From: an uncultured Lachnospiraceae bacterium
Lineage (GTDB): Bacteria > Bacillota_A > Clostridia > Lachnospirales > Lachnospiraceae
NCBI GenBank assembly: GCA_902801585.1
Contig: CADCIU010000008.1
Location: 1 to 64,000 of the forward strand
Reading direction: 5' to 3'
Length of the DNA: 64,000 bases
In this document: positions 1 through 7,678 of the stretch, in pieces
Position numbering within the stretch: position 1 is the first letter of the stretch
Layout of the letters: every line of letters begins with the position of its first letter
The notes under the pieces: generated by a model
Told to the model about the DNA's origin: nothing
Databases searched by the model: none
The model's input: only the letters and a program-made list of their open reading frames with translations
Translations under genes and position numbers: made by a program

Positions 1-1
1 G

Positions 2-757
2 GAGGTGCCAGAGAAGATGTGGCCGCTCCCCGTCTCAGACCTTCTGTTTGTGGGGAGAGCGACACAGAGAAAGCTCCTGCGGTACGGAATCCTGACGATC
101 GGGGATCTGGCCCGGACGGAGCCCGCATTCCTTCAGTCCGTTTTTGGAAAGATCGGGCTTGTTCTCTCTGCTTTCGCGAGAGGGGAAGACCGGACGCCGG
201 TGTCGCCGGATCTGGGCGAGGTTCCTGTTAAGAGCATAGGAAACAGCACGACGACGCCCAGAGATCTCACGACGGATCAGGATGTCAAGATGGTGATATA
301 TATGCTGGCGGAGAGCGTCGCGTCCCGCCTCAGGAGCCATGGATTTGCGGGAGAAGTCGTGGAGATCTATGTGCGGGACACAGAGCTCTGCGGCTTTACC
401 CGGCAGCACAAGATCAGTATGCCGACCAATATCTCGGAGGAGATCGCGCAGGAGGCGATGAGGCTGTTTCGGGCAAATTACAGATGGGAGAGGCCGATCC
501 GCAGTATCGGCGTCAGGGTATCGCACCTCAGGAATGGAAATGATCCGTATCAGCTGAATATTTTTACAGATCCGCAGTGGCGGGAGAAGCAGCTGAAGGC
601 AGATATTGCCGTGGACGAGATCCGCGACCGGTTCGGCTTTGAGGCGGTGAGAAGAGGGCTGATGCGGGTGGACACCGAACTGTCTGCGGATGACGCCCAG
701 ACGCATGTTGTTCATCCGCACGGATATTTTGAAAAAGGCAACAGGACAGGAATATGA
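2..757 (+). CDS. Y-family DNA polymerase, C-terminal part (gene cut by window edge)
   Basis: This is the 3' end of a translesion polymerase of the DinB/UmuC family. The frame is open to the first base of the window, so the catalytic palm lies upstream and is not visible. The visible part begins with the stretch MWPLPVSDLLFVGRAT, which is typical of the thumb helix-hairpin-helix (residues GRATQRKLLRYGI, then TIGDLA). It continues into the little-finger domain that grips DNA, with KSIGNSTTTPRDL and a C-terminal RSIGVRVSHL. The product would act in damage-tolerant DNA synthesis. The GTG at position 5 is probably an internal valine, not a start. The family call is firm; whether it is a DinB or UvrX-type member cannot be decided without the N-terminus. 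Confidence 0.9.
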   Translation, partial: EVPEKMWPLPVSDLLFVGRATQRKLLRYGILTIGDLARTEPAFLQSVFGKIGLVLSAFARGEDRTPVSPDLGEVPVKSIGNSTTTPRDLTTDQDVKMVIYMLAESVASRLRSHGFAGEVVEIYVRDTELCGFTRQHKISMPTNISEEIAQEAMRLFRANYRWERPIRSIGVRVSHLRNGNDPYQLNIFTDPQWREKQLKADIAVDEIRDRFGFEAVRRGLMRVDTELSADDAQTHVVHPHGYFEKGNRTGI

Positions 758-820
758 CAGAGGAGATGCCGCGGACGGCGCGGCAGTCATAAAATGTGAT
801 CAGAGACGGGAGGAGAGAAG

Positions 821-1231
821 ATGCCCCATACAGATACAAATATCAGCAGAGATGCTCTGAGGAGCTACGGAATGCAGCCGGCGAGGCGGGCAGGCCGCAG
901 AGACCGTGTAAACGGTCAGGAGGCAGAGAGCGGTGATCGGGAACAGGAGAGGGAGAAGCGCATCAGGGTATACGGAGACGAAGACGCGTCCAATCCGTCC
1001 AAGGTCTACGTGGATGTATTGGCGGAATTTTCGAGAGAAGGATTTTTGAGGCCCTGCAGGATCACCTGGGAGGACGGGAGGAAATATCCGATCGACCGCA
1101 TCAGGAAGTGTGAGCGCCGCGCCAGCCGCAAAGCGGGAGGAATGGGCCTTATGTATACTTGTGTCATAGGAGGACAGGAAGTCAATCTTTTCTATGAAGA
1201 AAATCAGAGGTGGTTTGTGACCAGAAAGTAA
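821..1231 (+). CDS. Conserved hypothetical protein downstream of Y-family polymerase
   Basis: A 136-residue soluble protein of unknown function. An excellent ribosome site (GGGAGGAGAG) sits just before the ATG. It lies 63 bases after the polymerase stop and may share its transcript. The first 45 residues are polar, arginine-rich and probably disordered. The rest looks like a small beta-rich fold: KVYVDVLAEFSREG, then RPCRITWEDGRKYPIDRI, then a basic patch RRASRK, and an end containing YTCVIGGQEVNLFYEENQRWF. I do not recognise a named family. The position suggests a polymerase accessory, in the way YolD-like proteins accompany such polymerases, but no similarity to YolD is evident and this is inference only. 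Confidence 0.75.
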   Translation: MPHTDTNISRDALRSYGMQPARRAGRRDRVNGQEAESGDREQEREKRIRVYGDEDASNPSKVYVDVLAEFSREGFLRPCRITWEDGRKYPIDRIRKCERRASRKAGGMGLMYTCVIGGQEVNLFYEENQRWFVTRK

Positions 1232-1270
1232 ATACCGGATAGAAAATATTTCATAAAAATTACAAATTAT

Positions 1271-1299
1271 TTCAAAATTTGTTACAAATGTGTTATACT
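1271..1299 (+). promoter_or_regulatory. Candidate promoter of the NlpC/P60 gene with palindromic spacer
   Basis: A -35 like TTCAAA (1271-1276) and a -10 TATACT (1294-1299) are separated by 17 bases. The spacer contains the near-perfect palindrome ATTTGTTACAAAT (1277-1289), which could be a regulator site. The transcript would have a leader of about 60 bases. Confidence 0.5.
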
Positions 1300-1365
1300 G
1301 CAGATATGAACGTGGAGTAGTGTGAGAAAACCTCGTGCAACGAGACGACAATGCGGAGATAACAC

Positions 1366-2577
1366 ATGAAGACAAGATTTGCTGCAACAATTTTAATGAT
1401 CGTGATCATGATCTCTTCGCCCCTGTCCGCGCAGGCGGCAGCCGTGACCGGAGAAGGGATGACAGACGTCCTGCGGTACGGCCCCGCGGCGGCAGCGGAG
1501 AAAGTATCGGCCCAGGGAAGAGCGGCGGCGTTCACATCTGCCGGGCTCAAAAACGGATGGAACTACCGTGACGGGAACTGGTATTATGTGCGCGGCGGCA
1601 AGACCGTGACGGGCTGGCTGAAAGACGGAGGGAAATGGTATTACCTGTCATCAGGCGGAGCTATGAAGACGGGCTGGCTGAAAGATGGCGGGAAATGGTA
1701 TTACCTGTCGAAGAACGGGGCTATGAAGACCGGCTGGCTTCATGATGAAGGAAAGTGGTACTACCTGTCGAAGAACGGGGCCATGAAGACGGGCTGGCTG
1801 AAAGACGGAGGGAAATGGTATTACCTGTCGAAGAGCGGAGCGATGAAGACCGGCTGGCTGAAGGACGGCGGAGAATGGTATTACCTGACAAAGAGCGGCG
1901 CCATGAAAACAGGCTGGCTGAGCGACGGCGGAAAGTGGTACTACTTCAAAGCCAACGGCGCCATGAAAAAGGGCTGGATCAAGATCGGCGGCAAGATTTA
2001 TTATCTGACGTCAAGCGGCGAGAGAAAGACCGGCTGGCTGACGCTGAACGGCAAAAAGTACTATTTTGACGAGAACGGCGTGCTTGACCTTGCCAAGTCC
2101 AAGGAAGAAAATGCCAAACCGGCTGCACAGGAGCAGGCGGCGGAGAGCGGGTCGTCAGGAAACAGCGGGACTTCCGGAAATACAGCGGCGAAGAATACCT
2201 CGACAGCGAAATCCAATGCGCAGAAGACCAAAGGTGAGCAGGTCGCGGAATATGCGCTGCAGTTTGTGGGAAATCCTTATGTGTACGGCGGATGCAGCCT
2301 GACGAAAGGAACTGACTGCTCCGGATTTGTCATGCTCATCTATCAGCACTTCGGTGTGAGCCTTCCCCATTACGACGCGGCGATCAGGGAGAAGGGAACG
2401 AAAGTGAATTCTCTCAAAGAGGCAAGGGCCGGAGATATTATCTGCTACTACGGTCATGTCGCGATCTATCTCGGCGACGGAAGGATCGTACACGCTTCCA
2501 ACAGCCGTGACGGGATCAAGATCAGTGAGCGCGCGGATTACAGAACGATTGCCGGAATCCGCAGAATATTCAACTGA
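1366..2577 (+). CDS. Secreted NlpC/P60 cell-wall hydrolase with cell-wall-binding repeats
   Basis: A 403-residue exported peptidoglycan hydrolase, presumably a D,L-endopeptidase cutting stem peptides. Residues 1-27 form a signal peptide ending near AQAA. Residues about 60-245 carry nine 20-residue repeats of the CW_binding_1 type (GWLKDGGKWYYLSKNGAMKT and variants), which anchor proteins to wall polymers or glycans. A Ser/Thr/Ala-rich linker (about 250-285) follows. The C-terminal 115 residues are the NlpC/P60 domain: catalytic Cys in TDCSGF (C318), His in GHVAIY (H364) and the third polar residue in VHAS (H376). All three are present, so the enzyme should be active. It is monocistronic or leads into the barnase gene 57 bases later. 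The repeat count may vary between strains because the DNA repeats are almost identical. Confidence 0.92.
   Translation: MKTRFAATILMIVIMISSPLSAQAAAVTGEGMTDVLRYGPAAAAEKVSAQGRAAAFTSAGLKNGWNYRDGNWYYVRGGKTVTGWLKDGGKWYYLSSGGAMKTGWLKDGGKWYYLSKNGAMKTGWLHDEGKWYYLSKNGAMKTGWLKDGGKWYYLSKSGAMKTGWLKDGGEWYYLTKSGAMKTGWLSDGGKWYYFKANGAMKKGWIKIGGKIYYLTSSGERKTGWLTLNGKKYYFDENGVLDLAKSKEENAKPAAQEQAAESGSSGNSGTSGNTAAKNTSTAKSNAQKTKGEQVAEYALQFVGNPYVYGGCSLTKGTDCSGFVMLIYQHFGVSLPHYDAAIREKGTKVNSLKEARAGDIICYYGHVAIYLGDGRIVHASNSRDGIKISERADYRTIAGIRRIFN
1612..2091 (+). repeat. Eight 60-bp tandem repeats encoding wall-binding units
   Basis: Eight consecutive in-frame 60-bp units, each starting at GGCTGG and encoding one 20-residue GW...YY unit. 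The units from 1672 to 1911 are close to identical at the nucleotide level; the last two (from 1972) have diverged. Confidence 0.9.
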
Positions 2578-2634
2578 GCGGCTCCGGCACGATGAGATGA
2601 AGATGATGTTTACGACAGCAGACGGAGGAATACC

Positions 2635-3273
2635 ATGAAGAAGCGGAGACGGAGCCGGTGGCCGGGACTGCTGTTGGCAGTGATCATGACGGTCGTCCTT
2701 ATGACGGGCTGTGCAGGCGCCGGGAAAGAGGATGCACAGGAAAACGCTGCGGTGCTGACGACCGTGACGGAACAGGAGAGCCGGGAAGAGACCTCGGGAC
2801 CGGAATCAGAAGATACGGATGAAGAGGCGGAAGAGGCCTCGGGACCGGGATCAGAAGATACGGATGAAGAGGCGGAAGAAGCTGCGGGACCGGCGTCGGA
2901 AAAAACCGCGGAAGCAGAACCGGATGATTCCGCTGAAAAAAGGATCGATGAAAACGGCAGCTATACGACCAGAGATGATGTGGCGCTTTACATTCATGTG
3001 TACGGAAAACTGCCCTCGAACTTCATTACAAAAAAAGAGGCGGAAAAGCTCGGATGGACCGGCGGATCGCTGGAGCCGTACGCGCCCGGCAAATGTATAG
3101 GAGGCGGGCGATTCGGAAACTACGAGGGTGTTCTGCCGCAGGGAAATTACAAAGAGTGCGACATTGACACACTCGGCAAAAAAAGCCGGGGAGCAAAAAG
3201 AATTGTTTATTCGGACGACGGCAGGATATACTATACGGCGGATCACTATGAATCCTTTACGCAGCTGTATTAG
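2635..3273 (+). CDS. Barnase-family ribonuclease carried on a lipoprotein with acidic repeat linker
   Basis: A 212-residue secreted guanyl-specific ribonuclease of the barnase (N1/T1) family. A positively charged start and hydrophobic stretch end in the lipobox MTGC (Cys26), which predicts lipid anchoring outside the membrane. Residues about 35-100 are an acidic linker with two 15-residue repeats (SGPESEDTDEEAEEA). The catalytic domain (about 103-212) matches barnase closely: GKLPSNFITKKEAEKLGW, then PGKCIGG, then the catalytic general base Glu174 (KECDID), Arg185 and Arg189 (RGAKRIVYS), and His204 (ADHYESF). All key residues are intact. The barstar gene follows after 24 bases, which supports an active toxic RNase. 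Classical barnase is released; a lipid anchor with a long acidic spacer is unusual. Confidence 0.93.
   Translation: MKKRRRSRWPGLLLAVIMTVVLMTGCAGAGKEDAQENAAVLTTVTEQESREETSGPESEDTDEEAEEASGPGSEDTDEEAEEAAGPASEKTAEAEPDDSAEKRIDENGSYTTRDDVALYIHVYGKLPSNFITKKEAEKLGWTGGSLEPYAPGKCIGGGRFGNYEGVLPQGNYKECDIDTLGKKSRGAKRIVYSDDGRIYYTADHYESFTQLY
2794..2928 (+). repeat. 45-bp tandem repeats encoding the acidic linker
   Basis: Two nearly identical 45-bp in-frame units (2794-2838 and 2839-2883) and a decayed third encode SGP-x-SEDTDEEAEEA. They form the flexible acidic spacer of the barnase lipoprotein. Confidence 0.85.
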
Positions 3274-3297
3274 CAATGTCGGAAAGGAGGATCTGAG

Positions 3298-3603
3298 ATG
3301 GACATGGAGTACAGAGAGTACAGGATTGACCTCAGAGGGGTGAGAGACCGCAGCGGACTGCATGACAGGATCGAACAGGCGCTGCCGCTCCCTCAGTGGT
3401 ACGGAAGAAATCTGGATGCACTGTATGATGTGCTTACAGAGCCTGTGTTCGGAGAGGGATGCACAGTATATTTTACAGGGTGCGAAGACTTTGAAGAGAG
3501 CATGCCCGGATATTTCAGGGCACTGCAGCAGATGTGCGGGGCTGCTTCCGAAGACAATCCGGGCCTGAGCGTATACTTTTTAAGCGGTGAAGAGCTTGGA
3601 TGA
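3298..3603 (+). CDS. Barstar-family ribonuclease inhibitor
   Basis: A 101-residue cytoplasmic inhibitor expected to protect the cell from the upstream barnase. It keeps the barstar core: ALPLPQWYGRNLDALYDVLT aligns with the barstar helix that plugs the RNase active site, and the two aspartates equivalent to barstar Asp35 and Asp39 are present in LDALYD. The tryptophan of classical barstar is Tyr here, and a neighbouring Tyr is Trp. A strong ribosome site (GGAAAGGAGG) overlaps the preceding interval, so the pair is probably co-transcribed and translated together. The C-terminus (LSVYFLSGEELG) resembles the last strand of the fold. Confidence 0.93.
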   Translation: MDMEYREYRIDLRGVRDRSGLHDRIEQALPLPQWYGRNLDALYDVLTEPVFGEGCTVYFTGCEDFEESMPGYFRALQQMCGAASEDNPGLSVYFLSGEELG

Positions 3604-3647
3604 AGTGATAAGGCTGCGGCCGGTGAGGCGGAAATGAGAGGTGTTTT

Positions 3648-4346
3648 GTGCAAGGCGAACGCATTGTGATAATTACAGATCTTCACGGTTGTTATGACGA
3701 GTGCAGACAGCTTTTGAACAAACTGTCTTTTGACAAGGACAGGGACCGGCTGATCAATCTCGGAGATACGATCGACCGCGGTCCGAAAATTTATGAAGTG
3801 TTCGAATTCCTTCGCGGTCTCAAGGAGGAAATGAAGGAGCGCTGCGTGCTGATCCGGGGCAATCACGAGCAGATGATGCTGGATTCCATTGACAGAAAAG
3901 GCTTCGGAAAGAGGCTCTGGTATATGAACAGCGGAGAGAAGACGGTCTTTTCTTTTATCAGTCATAAACATAAGATCAATGAGTTCCGTGACTGGTATGA
4001 GCAGATGCCGTATTATTACGTCGACGAGAGATTTATCGCTGTACATGCCTGCCTTGTGGATGAGGATCCCGGGAAGAATGAGATCGATACGCTGATCTGG
4101 GGGCGCGATACGGATTACACGGGAAAACTGGTCCTGACAGGGCATACGCCGTACAGGATCCCACTCTATTTTAACGGGTTGAATTCTACGGGGGCGATCA
4201 CGGAAGACAGGTGGGGGCGGCTGCCGACAAACGGTATGATCGCTTTGGACACAGGATGCGTATACGGAAACAAGTTGACCGGAATGGTGATCGAGGAAGA
4301 CAGATTTATGGTGACTTCGGTGCCTTCGACCGTTAAGACCAAATAA
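3648..4346 (+). CDS. Metallophosphoesterase of the ApaH/PrpE/PP2A-like group
   Basis: A 232-residue cytoplasmic calcineurin-type phosphoesterase. The metal-binding signatures are all present: TDLHG (first Asp and His), GDTIDRGP, the GNHE motif, a histidine at VHACL, and TGHTPY near the C-terminus. The family includes bis(5'-nucleosyl)-tetraphosphatases and Ser/Thr protein phosphatases; sequence alone does not settle the substrate. The start is a GTG seven bases after AGAGGTG. It follows barstar by 44 bases in the same direction and may belong to the same transcript, although a role in the barnase system is not indicated. Confidence 0.88.
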   Translation: MQGERIVIITDLHGCYDECRQLLNKLSFDKDRDRLINLGDTIDRGPKIYEVFEFLRGLKEEMKERCVLIRGNHEQMMLDSIDRKGFGKRLWYMNSGEKTVFSFISHKHKINEFRDWYEQMPYYYVDERFIAVHACLVDEDPGKNEIDTLIWGRDTDYTGKLVLTGHTPYRIPLYFNGLNSTGAITEDRWGRLPTNGMIALDTGCVYGNKLTGMVIEEDRFMVTSVPSTVKTK

Positions 4347-4376
4347 GACCAAATACAATCAAATACGATCAAATCA
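4337..4376 (+). repeat. Four 10-bp direct repeats at the end of the phosphoesterase gene
   Basis: Four tandem 10-bp units (GACCAAATAA, GACCAAATAC, AATCAAATAC, GATCAAATCA). The first contains the stop codon of the phosphoesterase gene. Confidence 0.8.
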
Positions 4377-4381
4377 AAAAT

Positions 4382-4442
4382 AAAACGGGCTGCCGGACAA
4401 GTGAAGGATCTAAATCCTTTCGCTCATACGGCAGCCCGTTTT
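4382..4442. terminator. Bidirectional Rho-independent terminator
   Basis: A perfect 14-bp inverted repeat (AAAACGGGCTGCCG at 4382-4395 and its complement at 4429-4442) encloses a 33-base loop with a smaller nested hairpin. A/T runs at both ends serve the two convergent genes. Confidence 0.88.
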
Positions 4443-4454
4443 CATGACGGGAGA

Positions 4455-5723
4455 TCAGCTCAGAGCCTGTTCGAGGTCGGCCAGGATATCTTTGATACTC
4501 TCAATTCCGACAGAAAGGCGGATCAGGTCGGGACCGACACCGCTGGCGATCAGCTCTTCATCTGTCAGCTGGCGATGCGTGGAGTTGGCGGGATGAAGGA
4601 TGCAGGTGTGAGCATCGGCGACGTGCGTGGCGATCATGGCCACTTTCAGCCGCTTCATAAACGCCTCTGCGGCAGCTCTGCCGCCCTTAAGGCCAAAGGA
4701 GATGACGCCGCAGGTTCCGTTCGGCATATACTTCTTTGCCCGCTCATAGTATTTGTCACCGGGAAGCCCGGGATAAGTGACCCATGCAACTTTTTCATGT
4801 CCCTTGAGATACTCGGCGACTTTCTGGGCATTCTCGCAGTGTCTGGGCATGCGGACGGCCAGAGATTCGATTCCCAGATTGAGAAGGAAGGCGTTCATAG
4901 GTGCCTGGATGGAACCGAAGTCTCTCATGAGCTGGGCTGTGCACTTCGTAATGAAAGCGCCTCCGAGGCCGAATTTCTCTGCATATGTGATCCCGTGGTA
5001 AGAGTCGTCGGGAGTGGTGAGTCCGGGGAACTTGTCGGCATGTGCCATCCAGTCAAATTTGCCGCCGTCGATGATGGCTCCGCCGACCGTTGCATCGTGG
5101 CCATCCAGGTACTTCGTGGTAGAATGGGTAACAATATCCGCGCCCCACTCGATGGGCCTGCAGTTGATAGGGGTCGCAAAGGTATTGTCCACGATGAGCG
5201 GGACGCCGTGGGCGTGTGCGGCCTTGGCAAATCGCTCGATATCGAAAACTACAAGGGCGGGGTTGGCGATCGTCTCGCCGAACACTGCCTTAGTGTTGGG
5301 ACGGAATGCCTGCTCCAGTTCCTCGTCGCTGCAGTCAGGATCTACGAAGGTAAACTCGATCCCCATCTTGCGCATGGTGACATTGAAGAGGTTGAAAGTG
5401 CCGCCGTAAATGGTGGAGGCGCTGACAATGTGATCTCCGCAGGAAGCGATATTGAAAACGCTGAAGAAATTGGCAGCCTGGCCGGAAGAAGTCAGCATGC
5501 CTGCAGTTCCGCCCTCAAGAGCGGCGAGTTTGGCAGCGACCATATCGTTGGTGGGATTCTGCAGGCGCGTGTAAAAGTAACCTGCCGCCTCCAAATCGAA
5601 CAGTTTGCCCATGTCCTCACTGGTATCGTACTTAAAAGTAGTGCTCTGAATGATCGGAATCATTCTCGGATCGCCGTTTCCGGGCGCATATCCTGCCTGG
5701 ATGCACTTTGTTTCTCTTTCCAT
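4455..5723 (-). CDS. metY: O-acetylhomoserine sulfhydrylase (homocysteine synthase), PLP-dependent
   Basis: A 422-residue Cys/Met-metabolism PLP enzyme that joins O-acetylhomoserine with sulfide to give homocysteine. Visible motifs are the N-terminal MERETKCIQAGYAPGNGDPR, YTRLQNPTND, the SSGQAA phosphate loop, IVDNTFATP, and the PLP lysine in HSTTKYLDGH. The long insertions typical of MetY as opposed to shorter MetB/MetC are present. The start was placed at 5723 because GGAGGTAGAAG lies directly before it; an ATG 11 codons upstream lacks a ribosome site. Gene and promoter stand alone, with a shared terminator downstream. No SAM riboswitch or T-box was recognised in the short leader. Confidence 0.94.
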   Translation of the reverse strand: MERETKCIQAGYAPGNGDPRMIPIIQSTTFKYDTSEDMGKLFDLEAAGYFYTRLQNPTNDMVAAKLAALEGGTAGMLTSSGQAANFFSVFNIASCGDHIVSASTIYGGTFNLFNVTMRKMGIEFTFVDPDCSDEELEQAFRPNTKAVFGETIANPALVVFDIERFAKAAHAHGVPLIVDNTFATPINCRPIEWGADIVTHSTTKYLDGHDATVGGAIIDGGKFDWMAHADKFPGLTTPDDSYHGITYAEKFGLGGAFITKCTAQLMRDFGSIQAPMNAFLLNLGIESLAVRMPRHCENAQKVAEYLKGHEKVAWVTYPGLPGDKYYERAKKYMPNGTCGVISFGLKGGRAAAEAFMKRLKVAMIATHVADAHTCILHPANSTHRQLTDEELIASGVGPDLIRLSVGIESIKDILADLEQALS

Positions 5724-5817
5724 TCTTCTACCTCCGCTAATCGTCGATGATTTCACAAAAGCTGCCTGATCACTGTGAACGGGCAGAGTTTTCTGTGTTA
5801 AAGACGTTCTGCCTTAC

Positions 5818-5846
5818 ATCTTAAAAGAATATGGGACGGATGGCAA
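5818..5846 (-). promoter_or_regulatory. Promoter of metY
   Basis: On the minus strand a -35 TTGCCA (5841-5846) and a -10 TAAGAT (5818-5823) are separated by exactly 17 bases. The leader to the metY start is about 90 bases and contains a GGCAGA/TCTGCC stem. Confidence 0.6.
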
Positions 5847-5937
5847 GTGCCTCTGAAACGCTTTGCGTTTGTGATTGTCGGCTCTAATCGGAAATGGTAT
5901 CATAAAGAGAGGTGATTCCATAAAGCGGGAGGTAAGT

Positions 5938-7578
5938 ATGGCACAGGACAACAAGATTTATATAACCGGACACAGGAATCCTCACGCGGATTCCGTAGCA
6001 GCAGCGATCGCTTATGCTGCTTACAAAAAGGAGCAGGGATTTGATGCCATTCCCTGTGTCCTTGGGAGAATCAACAAGGAGTCTCAGTATCTGCTGGATC
6101 GCTTTGGATTTGAGAAACCCATGTTTCTCGAGACAGCGCAGGTCCGTCTCGACGAAGTGGACCTTGCTTCACCCATATCCATAACACCGGAGACTACGAT
6201 CTTAGAGACGGTCCATATGATGGATCGCGAAAAGAGAGAGGGATTTGCGGTCGTCGATGATGACCGAAAGGTGATCGGATGGGTCTCCAAGACGGATTTG
6301 GCCAAAATAGCGCTTAATGATACCAGCTATTCCAATAATATGCTGAAAGATACGCCCATAGAATACATCGCGAAGACCATCAACGGGAACATCCTGTACG
6401 ACGATGAAAAGCGGCATCTCAACGGTCAGGTCAGTATTTTGACGATGACCAATAAGGAAAATCTGGAAGACTATATAGTCACCGATAAGATCGTCATCAC
6501 CGGGAGCAATAAGAAAGCGCAGAAGATCCTGATCGAGAAGGGCGCCGGCATGCTGATCATCATATGGGAGAACAAAGTCGACGACAGCGTGCTTAAACTG
6601 GCCAGGGAACATCACTGCTGCATCATCACATCCGGCTACGGGGCCATGAATACATCGAGATATCTGTACTTCTCCTCGCCGATCAGAATGATGATGGCAC
6701 TCAAGCCCATGAAATTCTATGTCCACGAGCTGGCGGAAGATGCGGGCAGGAAGATGGCGCGCACACAGTACAGATCCTTCCCGGTGGTGGATGAGGAAAA
6801 CCACCTGATGGGATACCTGATGCGGTACCACATTCTCAATTATAATGACAAACAGCTGATCCTGGTGGACCACAATGAGTTTTCCCAATCGGTCAAGGGA
6901 ATTGAGAAGGCCAGAGTGCTGGAAGTCATTGATCATCACAGAGTCACGGACTTCTCCACATCCAAGCCGGTGAGTTTTCGAAATGAGATCGTCGGCAGCA
7001 CATGCACGATCATTGCGACGATCTTCAGGGAAAACCAGGTGCCGATCGAAGAGAATCTCGCAGGACTTATGCTCGGCGGACTCCTGTCGGATACCATGAA
7101 CCTGCAGACACCGACGACAACGGACAAGGACAGGCAGACCGCCAATATCCTGGCAGCACTGGCGGGTCTGGATCTGGATCAGTTCTCCGCAGAACTCTTC
7201 TCACTGACAGAGGACACGGGAGGATCCCTGGAAGAGCTCATGAATCGCGACATCATCTTTGAGGATGTCATGGGTGTGAGGCTCATGCTGACCAAGGTAA
7301 ATGTGCCGCAGGTGGAGCCCTACAGATACAGGGCGGACGACATGCAGCAGGCGCTCGATGTTTTGACCAAGAACAAGAATGCGGACATAGGTATCTTATC
7401 CATCACCTCTGCACTCGAAAACCGTTCCATCCTGTTTGCGGCAGGAGATAAGGCAAACTGGCTGTTTGAGGCGTACCCGGATCAGGAAGGAGAACAGCAC
7501 AGCGTACAGGAAGGCCTGGTATCCCGAAAGATGCAGATGCTTCCCAAACTCTCCGCCGTGATCTACAAGTATGCATAA
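5938..7578 (+). CDS. CBS/DRTGG-containing manganese-dependent inorganic pyrophosphatase
   Basis: A 546-residue family II pyrophosphatase that splits pyrophosphate into phosphate. The DHH-type catalytic half starts at residue 8 with GHRNPHADSV. A large regulatory insertion follows: a CBS pair (SPISITPETTILETV, then KFYVHELAEDAGRKM) enclosing a DRTGG-like segment. The catalytic core then resumes with VIDHHRVTDF and GGLLSDTMNLQTPTTT, followed by the DHHA2 domain. In characterised relatives the CBS domains bind adenine nucleotides and tune activity. The start was taken at 5938, directly after GGGAGGTAAGT, and not at an in-frame ATG 21 codons upstream that lacks a good site. A strong terminator follows. 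Confidence 0.93.
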   Translation: MAQDNKIYITGHRNPHADSVAAAIAYAAYKKEQGFDAIPCVLGRINKESQYLLDRFGFEKPMFLETAQVRLDEVDLASPISITPETTILETVHMMDREKREGFAVVDDDRKVIGWVSKTDLAKIALNDTSYSNNMLKDTPIEYIAKTINGNILYDDEKRHLNGQVSILTMTNKENLEDYIVTDKIVITGSNKKAQKILIEKGAGMLIIIWENKVDDSVLKLAREHHCCIITSGYGAMNTSRYLYFSSPIRMMMALKPMKFYVHELAEDAGRKMARTQYRSFPVVDEENHLMGYLMRYHILNYNDKQLILVDHNEFSQSVKGIEKARVLEVIDHHRVTDFSTSKPVSFRNEIVGSTCTIIATIFRENQVPIEENLAGLMLGGLLSDTMNLQTPTTTDKDRQTANILAALAGLDLDQFSAELFSLTEDTGGSLEELMNRDIIFEDVMGVRLMLTKVNVPQVEPYRYRADDMQQALDVLTKNKNADIGILSITSALENRSILFAAGDKANWLFEAYPDQEGEQHSVQEGLVSRKMQMLPKLSAVIYKYA

Positions 7579-7607
7579 GCGCTTATCTATATACAAATTC
7601 TGTATAC

Positions 7608-7639
7608 AAAATGCCCCGGCTTGACTGCCGGGGCATTTT
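7608..7639. terminator. Bidirectional terminator between pyrophosphatase and GH94 genes
   Basis: A perfect 13-bp stem (AAAATGCCCCGGC and its complement) with a 6-base loop and flanking A and T runs, placed between two convergent genes. Confidence 0.92.
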
Positions 7640-7678
7640 CTGAAAAGGAAGTTATGAAAAATATCGGAAAAAGGGATT

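Noticed and set aside
1612..2091. CRISPR-like array
   Set aside because: The 60-bp repeats are contiguous, in frame and encode wall-binding units; there are no spacers.
3648..4346. Phosphoesterase as a third component of the barnase-barstar system
   Set aside because: It is a housekeeping-type cytoplasmic family and adjacency alone is not evidence of shared function.
4401..5750. Plus-strand open frame opposite metY
   Set aside because: No ribosome site and no family similarity; metY on the other strand is certain.
5724..5937. SAM riboswitch or T-box upstream of metY
   Set aside because: The leader is only about 90 bases after the promoter and lacks the conserved cores of either element.
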